A stretch of 64,000 nucleotides of DNA from Symsagittifera roscoffensis. Taxonomy: Eukaryota > Xenacoelomorpha > Acoela > Convolutidae. Position 1 is the first letter of the stretch; every line of letters begins with the position of its first letter. Positions 46,995-56,456 of the stretch are shown piece after piece. Location of the stretch: NCBI RefSeq assembly GCF_963678635.1, contig NC_087064.1:49895346-49959345 (forward strand), written 5' to 3'. The notes under the pieces were generated by a model. It was not told where the DNA came from, ran no database searches, and saw only the letters and a list, made by a program, of their open reading frames with translations. The position numbers and the translations under genes were made by a program.

Positions 46995-49205
46995 CTATTC
47001 TGTTAGTGTATATATTATGGCTGTACATTCTCTCATTAGAGTTGAGAGTCGTAGCTCTGCTTGAGTGAATAATCGAGAATTTGCTGATATGAGGTTCATT
47101 TTATTTGTAGTATTATGTGATTGTAATAATGCTGCGCCGATGCCAAAGTTCGAAGCATCGCACATTGCATAAAATGGTTGATTTGAATCTGGAATTGTGT
47201 TTGAAATTTGTTCAGTTAGAAGTTTTTTAATTTCTTCAAATCGTGCTTGATGTTCTGTATTCCATTCAAAATTATTTTGTTGTCTAAGTATGTTATAGAA
47301 TGGTCGTAGATATAATTGCATTTTATAAACACATTTGCTTAAAAAGTTTAACATTCCAAGGAATTCTTGGATTTTCTTTTTATTTGTTGGTGGTTGGAGT
47401 TTTTGAATAGCGTCTATACGTGATTTCAATGGAGTGATTGTTTTTCTTTCTACATTATGTCCTAAGAATTTAACTTTTGTCAAAAAGAAGTGTGATTTAT
47501 CGGGGGCGGCCTTCAGATTTTCGTTCTGAAGTATTTGGTGATATTGTTCTAAAACATTGAACATTTCCTCTTTTGTCTGTGATTGCATAAAAACATCGTC
47601 TAAATAGGTGATTGCATTTTTCTTGAGTATTAGTGGTCGAAAAATTTTGCTCATAAAAGCTGAAAATGCTGCTGGTCCTATGGATATTCCATAGAATAAG
47701 CGGTTGAATTCGTATTGTTGGTTTCCAATAACAAATTGTGTTAAGCGTCGTGATTGTTCATCTAATGGCATTTGATTATATGCACTATTCATATCGGCGG
47801 TGGTAAAGTATTTTCCGTTTATTTTTGTTAAAATAACTTGTATTGGTTCAATGGGCCAATTACACTTTGATTCATCTATTAGTGAGTTGAGGTATCTAGC
47901 ATCGAGAACAATTTTTAATGATTCTCCTTTGGCTAGAATGATAACAGGGTTGATAAATGTGTTGCCTTTTGGTTGTTCCTCTTTGTTTACTGGTGATATA
48001 ATGTTGTATTGTTCTAAAATGTCGAGTAATCTGTTCACTTTATCGTGTAAGTGAATTGGTACTTTACTTGCTCTTTGTTTTTTGAAAACTGCGTCTGGTT
48101 TTAATGGGAGATGTAGTGATGAGCTGATTTTGCCAACATCAAATTTGGATGTTGCATAGACTGACGAATATTTAATTAGCTGTTTTGCTAGTTTTTCAAA
48201 TTCGTCTTGTGTTATTTGTGAATGTTGGAAATTAAACATTGTTAAAAATTTCTGTTGACTCTCTGTGTAGTTACTTATGTTGAATGTAGGTTTGAAATAT
48301 GGGGTTTTTGTGAAATAATCCGTATTTCTGTTTTCGTTACTTATTATACTATTTATAGATAATTCTTCATTAAGAATTGTGGATTGGCAAATATCTAGTA
48401 ATTGGAGTATATTATTTACACGATATGCTTTTTCGTGTATTGGTGATATTGTAGCGTTGGTTTCGCAATAGCCTAAAAGTCCTAAAGGTAATGTTACTTT
48501 GTAAGGTGTATTGTTGTATACATGTAAGGAAATAATATCTGAATTCGAGTTTTTCAAATATTTTATTGATGAGATTGTGATTTTGAAAAATTTATGAATA
48601 GGTTTGAATTCAAAATCTGACATATAAAATTTTTGTTTGTTTTGTTTTTTATCATATTGGTGAACTTGCTTTATTGAAAAATTGTATATGTTTCCTGATA
48701 GTGGTTTCAAGTGTTTTCTTTGTTGGTTATATATTGGATAGAATTTTGAAAAGAATGGTGGTTGTTTATTTAATCTTTGAAAAAATGTTAGGGATGTGTC
48801 TTTTGTTTTTGTATATTTATCTTTGATTAATATTTTACTATTCAAGATGTTGATTGTTGGTATATATTTAGAGATAAATGGTATTCCAATGATATTGTGT
48901 TTAATATCAGTGATATGGAATATTTGTTTAAATGGTTTGGTTAAAATTTTGTTTTGCTCCATTGTTCTTGTGGGGAGAAGAAATAATTGAATTTTTCCGT
49001 AGTTTATTATTGTTGATCCTTGTGCTGTTGCTAGTTTGCTGGAGGTTTCAAGAGGTGTTAGCTTTGGGTGTAAGGTTTTTATTTCATTCCATGTGGGAAT
49101 GTTTATTATATTTGATTCTGCTCCTGAATCAATTAAAAAATCAATTTCAAGATCTGGTGGTTGAAATTCTTTGCTTCTTGGACTTTCTAAAAGAAATGGT
49201 ATTGT
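46995..49205 (-). CDS. pol: Pol: protease, reverse transcriptase, RNase H start
   Basis: The frame is open from 49,205, directly after a TGA that ends Gag (49,208-49,206), to a TAG at 46,997-46,995. The aspartic protease DSGA motif is at 49,130-49,119, upstream of the first ATG (48,962), so protease could only be made by readthrough, suppression or splicing. Numbered from that ATG, RT shows LDARYLN (353-359), the first catalytic Asp in TADM (390), YLDD (453-456) and the FLGH motif. RNase H begins with AMCDASNFGIGAALLQ. A linker of about 200 residues between protease and RT is longer than usual for Gypsy elements. Confidence 0.93.
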   Translation of the reverse strand, partial: TIPFLLESPRSKEFQPPDLEIDFLIDSGAESNIINIPTWNEIKTLHPKLTPLETSSKLATAQGSTIINYGKIQLFLLPTRTMEQNKILTKPFKQIFHITDIKHNIIGIPFISKYIPTINILNSKILIKDKYTKTKDTSLTFFQRLNKQPPFFSKFYPIYNQQRKHLKPLSGNIYNFSIKQVHQYDKKQNKQKFYMSDFEFKPIHKFFKITISSIKYLKNSNSDIISLHVYNNTPYKVTLPLGLLGYCETNATISPIHEKAYRVNNILQLLDICQSTILNEELSINSIISNENRNTDYFTKTPYFKPTFNISNYTESQQKFLTMFNFQHSQITQDEFEKLAKQLIKYSSVYATSKFDVGKISSSLHLPLKPDAVFKKQRASKVPIHLHDKVNRLLDILEQYNIISPVNKEEQPKGNTFINPVIILAKGESLKIVLDARYLNSLIDESKCNWPIEPIQVILTKINGKYFTTADMNSAYNQMPLDEQSRRLTQFVIGNQQYEFNRLFYGISIGPAAFSAFMSKIFRPLILKKNAITYLDDVFMQSQTKEEMFNVLEQYHQILQNENLKAAPDKSHFFLTKVKFLGHNVERKTITPLKSRIDAIQKLQPPTNKKKIQEFLGMLNFLSKCVYKMQLYLRPFYNILRQQNNFEWNTEHQARFEEIKKLLTEQISNTIPDSNQPFYAMCDASNFGIGAALLQSHNTTNKMNLISANSRLFTQAELRLSTLMRECTAIIYTLTE

Positions 49206-50528
49206 TCAAATTTTTTCTTTGGGTTGTTCTTTTTGTATGTTTTGATAGATGTGATTTGTATTCAAGCATTTTGTTTTTTCGTTCTCATTGGGTTGATTTG
49301 TAGTGTTAATTTCATTAGTTTTTTGTGTCGTCGGTGTGGAATGGACGGGTTCAATATAATAATTGTGAAGGAGTTCTGATTGATTCTCATATATGTGTGA
49401 TGAAAAAGGTTGTTCATATATAACAGGTTCATAGTCATTTTCGACTTTTATCATATTGATGGAGAGAGTGTTTTCTGCATCGCTTTCTGAATCTGATGAT
49501 CCACAGTTTATTTGATTGAGTTGTAACGTATCAGTTACTGTGTCATCAATACCTGGAGGGTCTGATGTTGTTTCTGGATTAGATTGTACTTGATTAATAT
49601 GTCTTTGATGTTTAGGTGTACTACTTCTGTGGCGATTATTAGAGTTATTATAGTTATTATTATTCCGGTGTGGTGATTGGGAATAATTTCTATAACGATT
49701 ATTATAACTTGAATGTCGATTTTGTGAATTATTTCGCGATCTGTTTTGGTAATTATTGTTTGGTCTGTTATAGTTTGATCTATTATATGAGTTATTCCTT
49801 GATTGATTGTTCGGGTAATTCTGGTTTCGGTTGTTTGAATAACTTCTATTCCGATTATTGGAGTAGTTTCTATTCCTATTGTATGATGAATTTCGTGATT
49901 GATTGTTTGGGTAGTAATTATTTCTTGATTGGGAATTAGATCTAGAAACAAATCGTTGTGTATTTGAATTTGATCTGGAATAGTTATTTCGACTATTTGG
50001 TCTATTGTAGTGATTTTGTGATGAATTTTGCGTGTTTCTTCGTTCTGGTGATCTTCCTCTATAACTTGAGTTCAATGGTGATTGATTTCTTGTATAATTT
50101 GTATTGTTCGGGAGTGGTTTTCCTGAACTGTTGTTGCTGTAGACTGTTTTGTTCGGTAGATTTTGATCTTTTTTCATGTATTGGTAGAATGATTTATTTG
50201 GTTCTTTATATTTTTGAGGTTTATTTTGATTGTCTTGCTGTTTTTGTCTACATTCAGAAATACTATGTCCGTATCGTCGGCAATAATTACACCATTTTTT
50301 GAAAGATGGTTTGCCTTTAAAGTTTGGGTGTTTTTCGTAAATATTGAGTATTTCAGTGATTTTTTCAACGAGATCTGTATCTGATTCCTGTATATTGTTT
50401 ATATTTGTGGAAGCTGTTTCAATTCTGTTAACGTATTGTAATTTCAGATTTTCCGTTTCTTCGAGTTTCATTGTGATTTCTGCTTGTTCTAGTTTGTCTA
50501 CTAGTTTTCGAAAATCTAAATCGGGTTC
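49206..50528 (-). pseudogene. gag: Gag, nucleocapsid part
   Basis: This stretch stays in the frame of the upstream Gag ORF, separated from it by a TAA (50,627-50,625) and a TGA (50,531-50,529). It begins with a Glu/Lys-rich helix. It contains a CCHC zinc knuckle, CNYCRRYGHSISEC (C61, C64, H69, C74 counted from the ATG at 50,471), for RNA binding. Then comes a remarkable Asn/Arg/Ser/Tyr-rich stretch of about 200 residues, and an acidic end. The 421-codon ATG ORF is an internal start. The TGA at 49,208 is followed in the same frame by Pol. Confidence 0.85.
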
Positions 50529-50624
50529 TCAAATTGACGAAGGATGGGATGCTCTCTTTTTTATTGCTATTTTTCTTAATTGTGGTGTTAAGGTCATCAT
50601 TAAGATTTCTGTCATCTTTGTGTT

Positions 50625-52820
50625 TTAATAGTCATGTGTATTTAATGAATATGCTTTTCGAACTAGTGTTTCGATTCGTACTGCTAATTGCTCGATGGTT
50701 TCGTTTGGTAATCTGCGAATTTCATTACATAAAACTCTTTGTTGTTGTTTGTTTCTTTCGGAGTCAAACATTTTTGAAAATTCTTGTGTAAACCTTTTCC
50801 AATTTGATTTTATTTCTATAGGCAATACTGAAAACCATTTTTGGGCTGCGCCATCTAGAGTTGTTTGTATTAACGCTGTGCGTCGATGTATCCAGTTTTG
50901 ATGTAGTGGCGTATTAATTGGTTCAGGTCCTATATTTAAAATCAAATTTGCTGTGACTGCATTTAAATAGTCTTCTACAGAATATTCAGGGTCTGTTCCT
51001 GTGAATAACATTAAAGGTTTATTTGATGTTATTGATGATCCACCCATAAGGTATGGATTCATCGTCATTTGTAATGATTCTGCTGCATTTGGCATTTGAG
51101 AAAAATTTGAAAGTTGATTTCTTGTTATTTCGTGTTGTTGAAGATAATATGGGAGTGGTATTTCATTTTGCATTTGTGCTGGTTGGTACGAGTTTGCAAT
51201 CATTGGGTTTTGTTGCTGAATTGGTTGAAAAGATTGTGTATTAATTGGGTTTTGTTGTTGAATTGGTTGTTGGTTTTGTGTATCTATTGGTTGTGGAGAA
51301 AAAATTCTATTATATGTATGTGGTTTCTGTATTCCTTGTCCACGATATTCTTGATTATAGGGTGTAAATATATCTGGTTGTAAGAAATCATCATCTGAGG
51401 ATAAGTAATCCATTTGATAAGATGTTTGTTTTTTATTTTTATATTGTTGAAAAAATGGATAGTTTTCACTACGATCCTGTGGAGGATGTAAATTTGTTTG
51501 GAAATTTACTGAATTAGGTGGTGCCATTGGGTTATCCCAGTTTCGAGATCTTGTATAATTACTAAAATTTTTTCGTGGTTGATAATTTGTTTTTGATGGA
51601 TGTGTGTAATTATAATTATGGTCTGCAAAGTTGTTTCTAGTGAACGTTTTGCGTGTTTTTGGCCGTATTGTCATGGGTCTGTATGTTTGGTAATCCATGT
51701 GTGAATTTTTTGGGGCAACCGAAGGTTTAACGGTTGATTGTAATGTTACCTGTGTTTGTGAAGGATTTGTATTTCTTGGTGTTGTTAAGTTTGGACGTAT
51801 TGGTGAAATACTTTGTTGTGTAGTTGTTGTGTGTACGATTTCTTCATTTATGAAGTGTGATGGTGTCTGGATATCTTGTTGAGTAAGATTCCTAGTTCCA
51901 TTGAGGTTTTCATTGTGTATGACTGTAGAGTTTAAACTGTTATTTTGCATATCGGGTAAAAATGTATTATAGTTTAATGGTGTTGCATCAATTGTTAATG
52001 GTATTACTCGTACATAATCTCTTACATAAGATATCGTACTTATTGCTTGACTTGAGATTGATTGTGGGAAGTTTATGGATGCGGGATGAGACCATTCGGG
52101 GTCCCAAACATAGTCTGATTGTTCTGTAATGGCAGTATCATCGTTTGAGTTTTGGGGTCTAAAATTTTTTCTTGCTTGTGAAATTAAATCAATATTATGT
52201 GTGAAATAATCTATTATGAACCATGCCAAGATTTTTTGTAAGTCGTGTTTTGTATGTTGTGAAACTTCATCTTTCGTGAAATTTTCTTTAATTATATTTA
52301 GAAAACTAGAGAGTAGTGTGATTTCATGTCGTACTCTTATATGTTTAGATGTTTCTGTCGGTGAGACATTTGGTATCTGGATTTCGTTTTCTAATATCGA
52401 GATATAACTATATATTATCGCAAAAACTTCATTGGTGAATATGGAGTTTGCTCTTTGTGAGTTATGATATTGGATGCTTTTTATATATTCTGAGAATACT
52501 TTTGAGAATTCTAAATCAAGGTCGTCTGTTTGAATTATATATTTACTGTGATTCTGGTTTGGTGAGCTGAATTCTATGGAGTAGATTCCGTATTGTTGTG
52601 TTAGGTTACATATATCTTTTAGATAGTGATCGATAATTTGTCTTTTGATTTTTACATCTGGGAACTCTGTTTTACATGGACTGATTCCGGGTTCAAACAA
52701 ATTTAAGAGAAAATTTTTGCAGAATATATGCTGTCCTCTATCAGTGGTTGCATCTACGATAAAGGGGAAAATATCATCATCATCTGGACTTTCTTCACCT
52801 GGGGTGTGCGTTGAGCTCAT
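50625..52820 (-). CDS. gag: Gag, N-terminal and capsid part, 731 codons
   Basis: Structural protein of the particle. The first about 600 residues include an acidic start, a helical region and a long Gln/Asn/Pro/Tyr-rich stretch. The capsid-like Retrotrans_gag domain is at about 603-731, with TTLDGAAQKWFSVLP and FSKMFDSERNKQQQRV, the A..W pattern typical of Gypsy Gags. It ends at a TAA, after which the same frame continues. With the nucleocapsid part, Gag spans about 1,200 codons, two to three times the common length. The ATG at 52,820 is chosen because the frame has no better start and the 155-codon ORF ends 26 nt past it. Confidence 0.9.
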   Translation of the reverse strand: MSSTHTPGEESPDDDDIFPFIVDATTDRGQHIFCKNFLLNLFEPGISPCKTEFPDVKIKRQIIDHYLKDICNLTQQYGIYSIEFSSPNQNHSKYIIQTDDLDLEFSKVFSEYIKSIQYHNSQRANSIFTNEVFAIIYSYISILENEIQIPNVSPTETSKHIRVRHEITLLSSFLNIIKENFTKDEVSQHTKHDLQKILAWFIIDYFTHNIDLISQARKNFRPQNSNDDTAITEQSDYVWDPEWSHPASINFPQSISSQAISTISYVRDYVRVIPLTIDATPLNYNTFLPDMQNNSLNSTVIHNENLNGTRNLTQQDIQTPSHFINEEIVHTTTTQQSISPIRPNLTTPRNTNPSQTQVTLQSTVKPSVAPKNSHMDYQTYRPMTIRPKTRKTFTRNNFADHNYNYTHPSKTNYQPRKNFSNYTRSRNWDNPMAPPNSVNFQTNLHPPQDRSENYPFFQQYKNKKQTSYQMDYLSSDDDFLQPDIFTPYNQEYRGQGIQKPHTYNRIFSPQPIDTQNQQPIQQQNPINTQSFQPIQQQNPMIANSYQPAQMQNEIPLPYYLQQHEITRNQLSNFSQMPNAAESLQMTMNPYLMGGSSITSNKPLMLFTGTDPEYSVEDYLNAVTANLILNIGPEPINTPLHQNWIHRRTALIQTTLDGAAQKWFSVLPIEIKSNWKRFTQEFSKMFDSERNKQQQRVLCNEIRRLPNETIEQLAVRIETLVRKAYSLNTHDY

Positions 52821-53262
52821 TTTTTCGTTCGATGACTGTTAATATGTAATTATCAATGTGTCTAATTGGTTGATTCCAATTGTATAAATGTACTGGTTTG
52901 TGTTTATACTGCTTTTTTATTCTTCTTTTTCCTCTTTTTGATGAATTTGAAGTTGTTTCTGAGTCAGAGAAATATAATTGATCGTGAATTGGGCAATTTT
53001 TATCTATTGATTCTTTTAGTTTATAAAGTTCGTCTAAACTGTTGGTTTCTGATTCTGAAAATGCGTTTCGATTTTTTGAAAATCTTTTTCGTGTTATTTG
53101 TCTTTGTTTAGTTATTATTTTTCTCTTGAATGTTTGTCGTTTTGTTCTAATGTATCTAACTGTTTGTGTATGAGGTGTGATTACAAGGTCGTATTTTTTA
53201 TTATCTATTTCACAATTGTGTAAAACGATTGTTTGTTTATTTCCTAGGTTTTTAAATGACAT
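52795..53262 (-). CDS. Small basic ORF upstream of gag, 155 aa
   Basis: ATG at 53,262. It is a Lys/Arg-rich protein with an early basic block, a middle acidic Ser/Glu segment and a second basic block (KRGKRRIKKQYKHKP). No domain is recognised. It overlaps the gag ATG by 26 nt in another frame. An extra ORF before gag is unusual for Gypsy elements. It could be a nucleic-acid-binding accessory protein or an N-terminal exon of a spliced product. Confidence 0.55.
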   Translation of the reverse strand: MSFKNLGNKQTIVLHNCEIDNKKYDLVITPHTQTVRYIRTKRQTFKRKIITKQRQITRKRFSKNRNAFSESETNSLDELYKLKESIDKNCPIHDQLYFSDSETTSNSSKRGKRRIKKQYKHKPVHLYNWNQPIRHIDNYILTVIERKNELNAHPR

Positions 53263-53299
53263 AAGGTTTAGGATGACGGATGCAAAAGGTTGTTAAATG

Positions 53300-53900
53300 A
53301 TTTCTATTTGCTTAAACTGTTAGTCCTTACGATTTTTTTGTTAGCCTAACCTGGGTCTATTTGTTCAGGGTTGGGGAGAAAAGTATATCGATTCCGAAGA
53401 ATGATTTTATACTTTCTCGTGGATAGTATAAGCTAAGGTGTTAACTTACTTAATCTTACTTAAGGGTAGTGATTGTGTTCAGGGTTGGAGAATAGTAAAT
53501 CGATCCACAAGGTTCAGGTATAATTAGAACGCGAGTAGTTCGTTAGATACTATTTTAAACTTACTAAGTTTAAGATTTATCCTGGGTCTGGTAAGAGGGG
53601 GGATCAAGTGAAGGATGAATAACCGAAGTTCTTCACTGTTTATTCTAATTTGAATGATTAGTTTTGTTCAAAAATTTCTATTAGTCCTGGGTTTTTAGAA
53701 AGGGTTGGATAGTGAATCGACGTTTGAGGTCGTTAGACACTAGTTAAGTGGGTGGGGGAGAACAAAGTTGTTCTTTTTGATCCAAGGATAGGCCTTGATG
53801 ATCAAGTTTTAAATTTAATTAAATAGAAAATGATTTAAGATCCAAGGATAAGCCTTGATGATCTGATTTTAAAATTAAGTGAATTTAAGTTTAAAATGTT
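53300..53900 (-). other. Gag leader with diverged direct repeats
   Basis: Non-coding. It has three related segments near 53,376, 53,481 and 53,704 ('cagggttggggagaaaagta', 'cagggttggagaatagtaaa', 'gaaagggttggatagtgaat'), each followed by atcga-type sequence. It also has an approximate duplicate 'gatccaaggataggccttga' (53,780) and 'gatccaaggataagccttga' (53,840). Repeated leader motifs could serve packaging or splicing; this is inference. Confidence 0.55.
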
Positions 53901-54189
53901 TTAAATTTGTGTAAAGAATAGATTTAGTGTTTTTATGATATTAGTGAGCTTATGAATGCTGTTATGTTTAGGCGATGAAGCTGGAACAACATGATGATTT
54001 ATAATTACTAACCGTTTATTGTCATGCTACTAATTTTTATTTTGATTTTTCAATAAATATTTTTCAAACATGTTTTGTATATTACTGCAGAATTTAGGAA
54101 AACGATCTGAGATTTTTTTATCAATCGTTATTGTATACTAATAATTTTGTTTAGCGCCTGAAATGATTTTGAAGATTGACTTCAAAATT

Positions 54190-54423
54190 TTATGTTTGCA
54201 AATGAAAATCTAAATTCATTGCTATTAGTATTCTAAATACAAAAGTTTGTTCTGGCTTTTGCCGAACTATCATATAACTATATGGTAAGTTTCTGCTTTG
54301 TCGTATGTCGTCTCTGGTTCGAGGTCTTCTTCCAATTCCGGGTAGTTCTGTTATCGTTCGGAATATTGGCTCTGATCTATTGATTCGTAGAGACATTTCG
54401 ATTAAATTATTGTCGTATAACAT
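54190..54423 (-). CDS. Leader ORF beside the primer-binding site, 77 aa
   Basis: The frame is open from inside the 5' LTR end through the primer-binding site and reaches its first ATG at 54,423. The protein is Arg-rich in the middle (GIGRRPRTRDDIRQSRNLPY). Upstream of the ATG the open frame continues for about 29 codons with a helix-like Leu/Glu/Asn composition. It is probably too short to call with certainty. A short upstream ORF or a spliced leader exon are the alternatives. Confidence 0.35.
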   Translation of the reverse strand: MLYDNNLIEMSLRINRSEPIFRTITELPGIGRRPRTRDDIRQSRNLPYSYMIVRQKPEQTFVFRILIAMNLDFHLQT

Positions 54424-54490
54424 TTTGTAAATGTTTTGTCTAAATTCTAATCTGTTATTGGTTAATTCTAAGCTATTAAGGTCTTGTTCG

Positions 54491-54508
54491 AGACTTATGG
54501 TCGCACCA
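54491..54508 (-). other. tRNA primer-binding site
   Basis: Two bases after the 5' LTR the minus strand reads TGGTGCGACCATAAGTCT. It begins TGG, complementary to the CCA tail of a tRNA, as minus-strand priming requires. I could not assign the tRNA from memory. Confidence 0.7.
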
Positions 54509-54510
54509 GA

Positions 54511-54920
54511 TGAGTTAGGACCGATGGGTATAACTCATAGAGTAATTTCGGATAGGGTACACCGTCTGCTCGTCACTCTATCTTATTTTCGGCCGGATAG
54601 GTTCGTGCAACTTCTTAGTCTAATACCGATCCTAATCTTACTCTTATACTGTCTAGTCTCAGGTTGTTTAACTAGTCTCTGCTAGGCTCAATAGATCTAG
54701 GGTATACTGGTTTATTGCGGCTGCTGAAGTACTCGGGAGAGTTCAACTAATTTCTAAGTTAAATTCAAATCTCTCTGGTGCTGAAATTACAAGTAATTTC
54801 AGCACTTACAAATAAGTGGATTGTTAGTTAGATGGATCATGATTGGTTAATATTAAATACTTTACATTGGTAAAATATCTAATTTATCCAATCATAAAAT
54901 GTAGTTTAGATCAGGTTCCA
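54511..54920 (-). repeat. 5' LTR of the giant element
   Basis: Identical to 36,015-36,424 except T at 54,577 where the 3' LTR has G at 36,081. It has the same TG...CA ends and the same 28-bp palindrome (54,778-54,805). It should contain the promoter of the element. Confidence 0.95.
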
Positions 54921-55493
54921 TTACGGCATTCATTTTTATCCATTAAGCAAATGTATAATAAATTTGATAGGGGCCTGCTTCAAATTTTTTTTGTTCTAAT
55001 CCGTACAAAAGCTGCATTTTTGAATTTTTATCTCTGCGTTTTTGAAAATTGGCAGACATGGAACTTCTTAAAACTTAGATTATACTTGACGTAAAAGAGT
55101 AGCAGGAAAACTCAACAACTAAATTGGATAAAATCGAAAAAATCAACATCTTATTTGCCTCTAGTCAAATCTATTTTCGATTCTCCTGCTATTTTGAAAG
55201 GTACTTATATCAAATATAGCCTACACATTTTATTCCATAGTCCAATTTATATTCTGCTCTAGGCCCCAGAACTTTTTAACTTTTCAATCTAGGAGAAAAA
55301 ATATAAAAGAAAAATGATAAACAAGAGAGATTGCTCATATGTTGAAATATAATGGAAAAAACAACATTTTTTTTACCGTGAACTCATTTGGAAATTGGAA
55401 GCGCTTGGCTTTTATTTAATGACAGCCAAAAAAATTGATAAACTTTTCTGTTAGTTTTCCATGACGTAATTAGTGCGTATTTTTATCAAACAG
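54921..55493. other. Remainder of host intron, no gene
   Basis: AT-rich sequence between the target duplication and the last host exon. The short ORF beginning in the LTR and running into it is incidental. Confidence 0.5.
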
Positions 55494-55691
55494 AAACCGG
55501 AACAGAAAATCAGCCTGGAAGCACTGGGGCATTTCTTCATCCAGTATACATCACAGGAACAAGACCGCGAATTTTACCGACAAGTGGTCAACATGATTGA
55601 CCCGGAGAGAGATCTTGACGCGCCAAAGCGATTTGGTCAAAACGACTTGAAACCAGAGAACTCAGGAGAAAATAATTCAGAAGAAAAGTGA
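55494..55691 (+). CDS. Terminal exon of plus-strand host gene
   Basis: Acceptor ttttatcaaacag, then 65 codons and TGA. It is in phase with the exon at 35,644-35,798. It reads LEALGHFFIQYTSQEQDREF in the middle and ends in an acidic, hydrophilic tail (ENSGENNSEEK). Codon composition is clearly coding. With the upstream exons it gives the last about 220 residues of a protein I do not recognise. The upstream part of the gene was not found. Correct mRNA now requires splicing across a 19.7-kb intron that contains an antisense retroelement. Confidence 0.7.
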   Translation, partial: KPEQKISLEALGHFFIQYTSQEQDREFYRQVVNMIDPERDLDAPKRFGQNDLKPENSGENNSEEK

Positions 55692-56456
55692 AAAGAATGA
55701 GTTATTCCTAATGGATATGAGTAATTTCTAATTGTTCGCGGACAATGGATTTAAACAAAAAACGATCCTATTTCAGTTATTTGAAGCTTAGACTAGCCTG
55801 CTTGAATCGTAGAGTGACGCTCTGAATGTCATGTTTAATTTGAGTGTCATGAAACTGTTGATCGTTTGAAATAGTTCAGCGTATTTAAAGCACGATTAAA
55901 ATCAATTTTTTATAGAAAAATTTAGCATGCTTTTCGAAAGGTCTATTTCGAGATTTCTCGAGATTTCTTTAGAAAAGCATCTGAGACCAAATTAACATCC
56001 TCCCCCCCCCCCCCCCAAGCCCGGTTTAGAAGGAGGATGTTAACTTGGTTCTCAGTTCGAAACTTAGAGCATTTTACATGTGCGGTGCTACGCAATTTTT
56101 TTTTAATTTGTGCGCTGGACGTGAGAAGGGATCTTTGAGGGTAGGATGCTAATTTGATGATCCTACTGGGGACATTTCATGCCAATAACCTACGCAAAAA
56201 TAATGAAAATCTGAACCTAGAATTTGATGCAAAAAAAACTAAAACGAAAAAAAGTACGATTGGGTAACTTCGCCATCAAAGATTTTGATTTTGCTGCAAT
56301 ACTGCGCAAGTATTAACCTTGGTTGTTTATATTATGTAAATATGTATAACATAATATATTTGAATCAAGGTCACCGTAGAACATATTTATTACGCAGCTG
56401 AAATATTCTAGCATGGACCTGGCTGTTATAAAAGACTAAGTCCATAGATCAGTTAG
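55692..56456. other. 3' flank of the host gene
   Basis: Probable 3' untranslated and intergenic DNA. It contains the poly-C foldback at 55,981-56,055. No gene is seen. Confidence 0.45.
55981..56055. repeat. Inverted repeat with poly-C loop
   Basis: CTGAGACCAAATTAACATCC and its near-complement ending AACTTGGTTCTCAG flank a loop containing about 15 consecutive C. The stem is about 23 bp with few mismatches. It is a possible foldback or end fragment of a repeat. Confidence 0.75.

Larger units (their letters stand above)
36015..54920 (-). mobile_element. Giant env-bearing Ty3/Gypsy LTR element (18.9 kb)
   Basis: Two 410-bp LTRs with TG...CA ends are flanked by TTAC (36,011-36,014 and 54,921-54,924), a 4-bp target duplication as in Gypsy/errantivirus integration. 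The coding order on the minus strand is leader ORF, 155-codon ORF, Gag, protease, RT, RNase H, integrase, a hydrophobic mini-ORF, an ATG-less ORF, Env-like, a 602-aa ORF, and a long 3' region. RT-RNase H-integrase order and the GPY/F-like integrase tail place it in Ty3/Gypsy (Metaviridae). Typical members are 5-10 kb, so this one is two to three times larger. The LTRs differ at one position (36,081 G, 54,577 T), so insertion was recent. Nevertheless gag-pol carries four in-frame stops and one frameshift. It lies antisense in the last intron of the host gene. Confidence 0.95.

Noticed and set aside
49535-49951. 138-codon Ile/Thr-rich ORF inside gag
   Set aside because: Alternate-frame shadow of the Asn/Arg/Ser-rich Gag region.
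56427-56453. TATAAAAG followed by TCAGT as a promoter of the 1.1-kb units
   Set aside because: Spacing of about 24 nt from TATA to the initiator A is too short, and the other units lack a consistent TATA-initiator pair.
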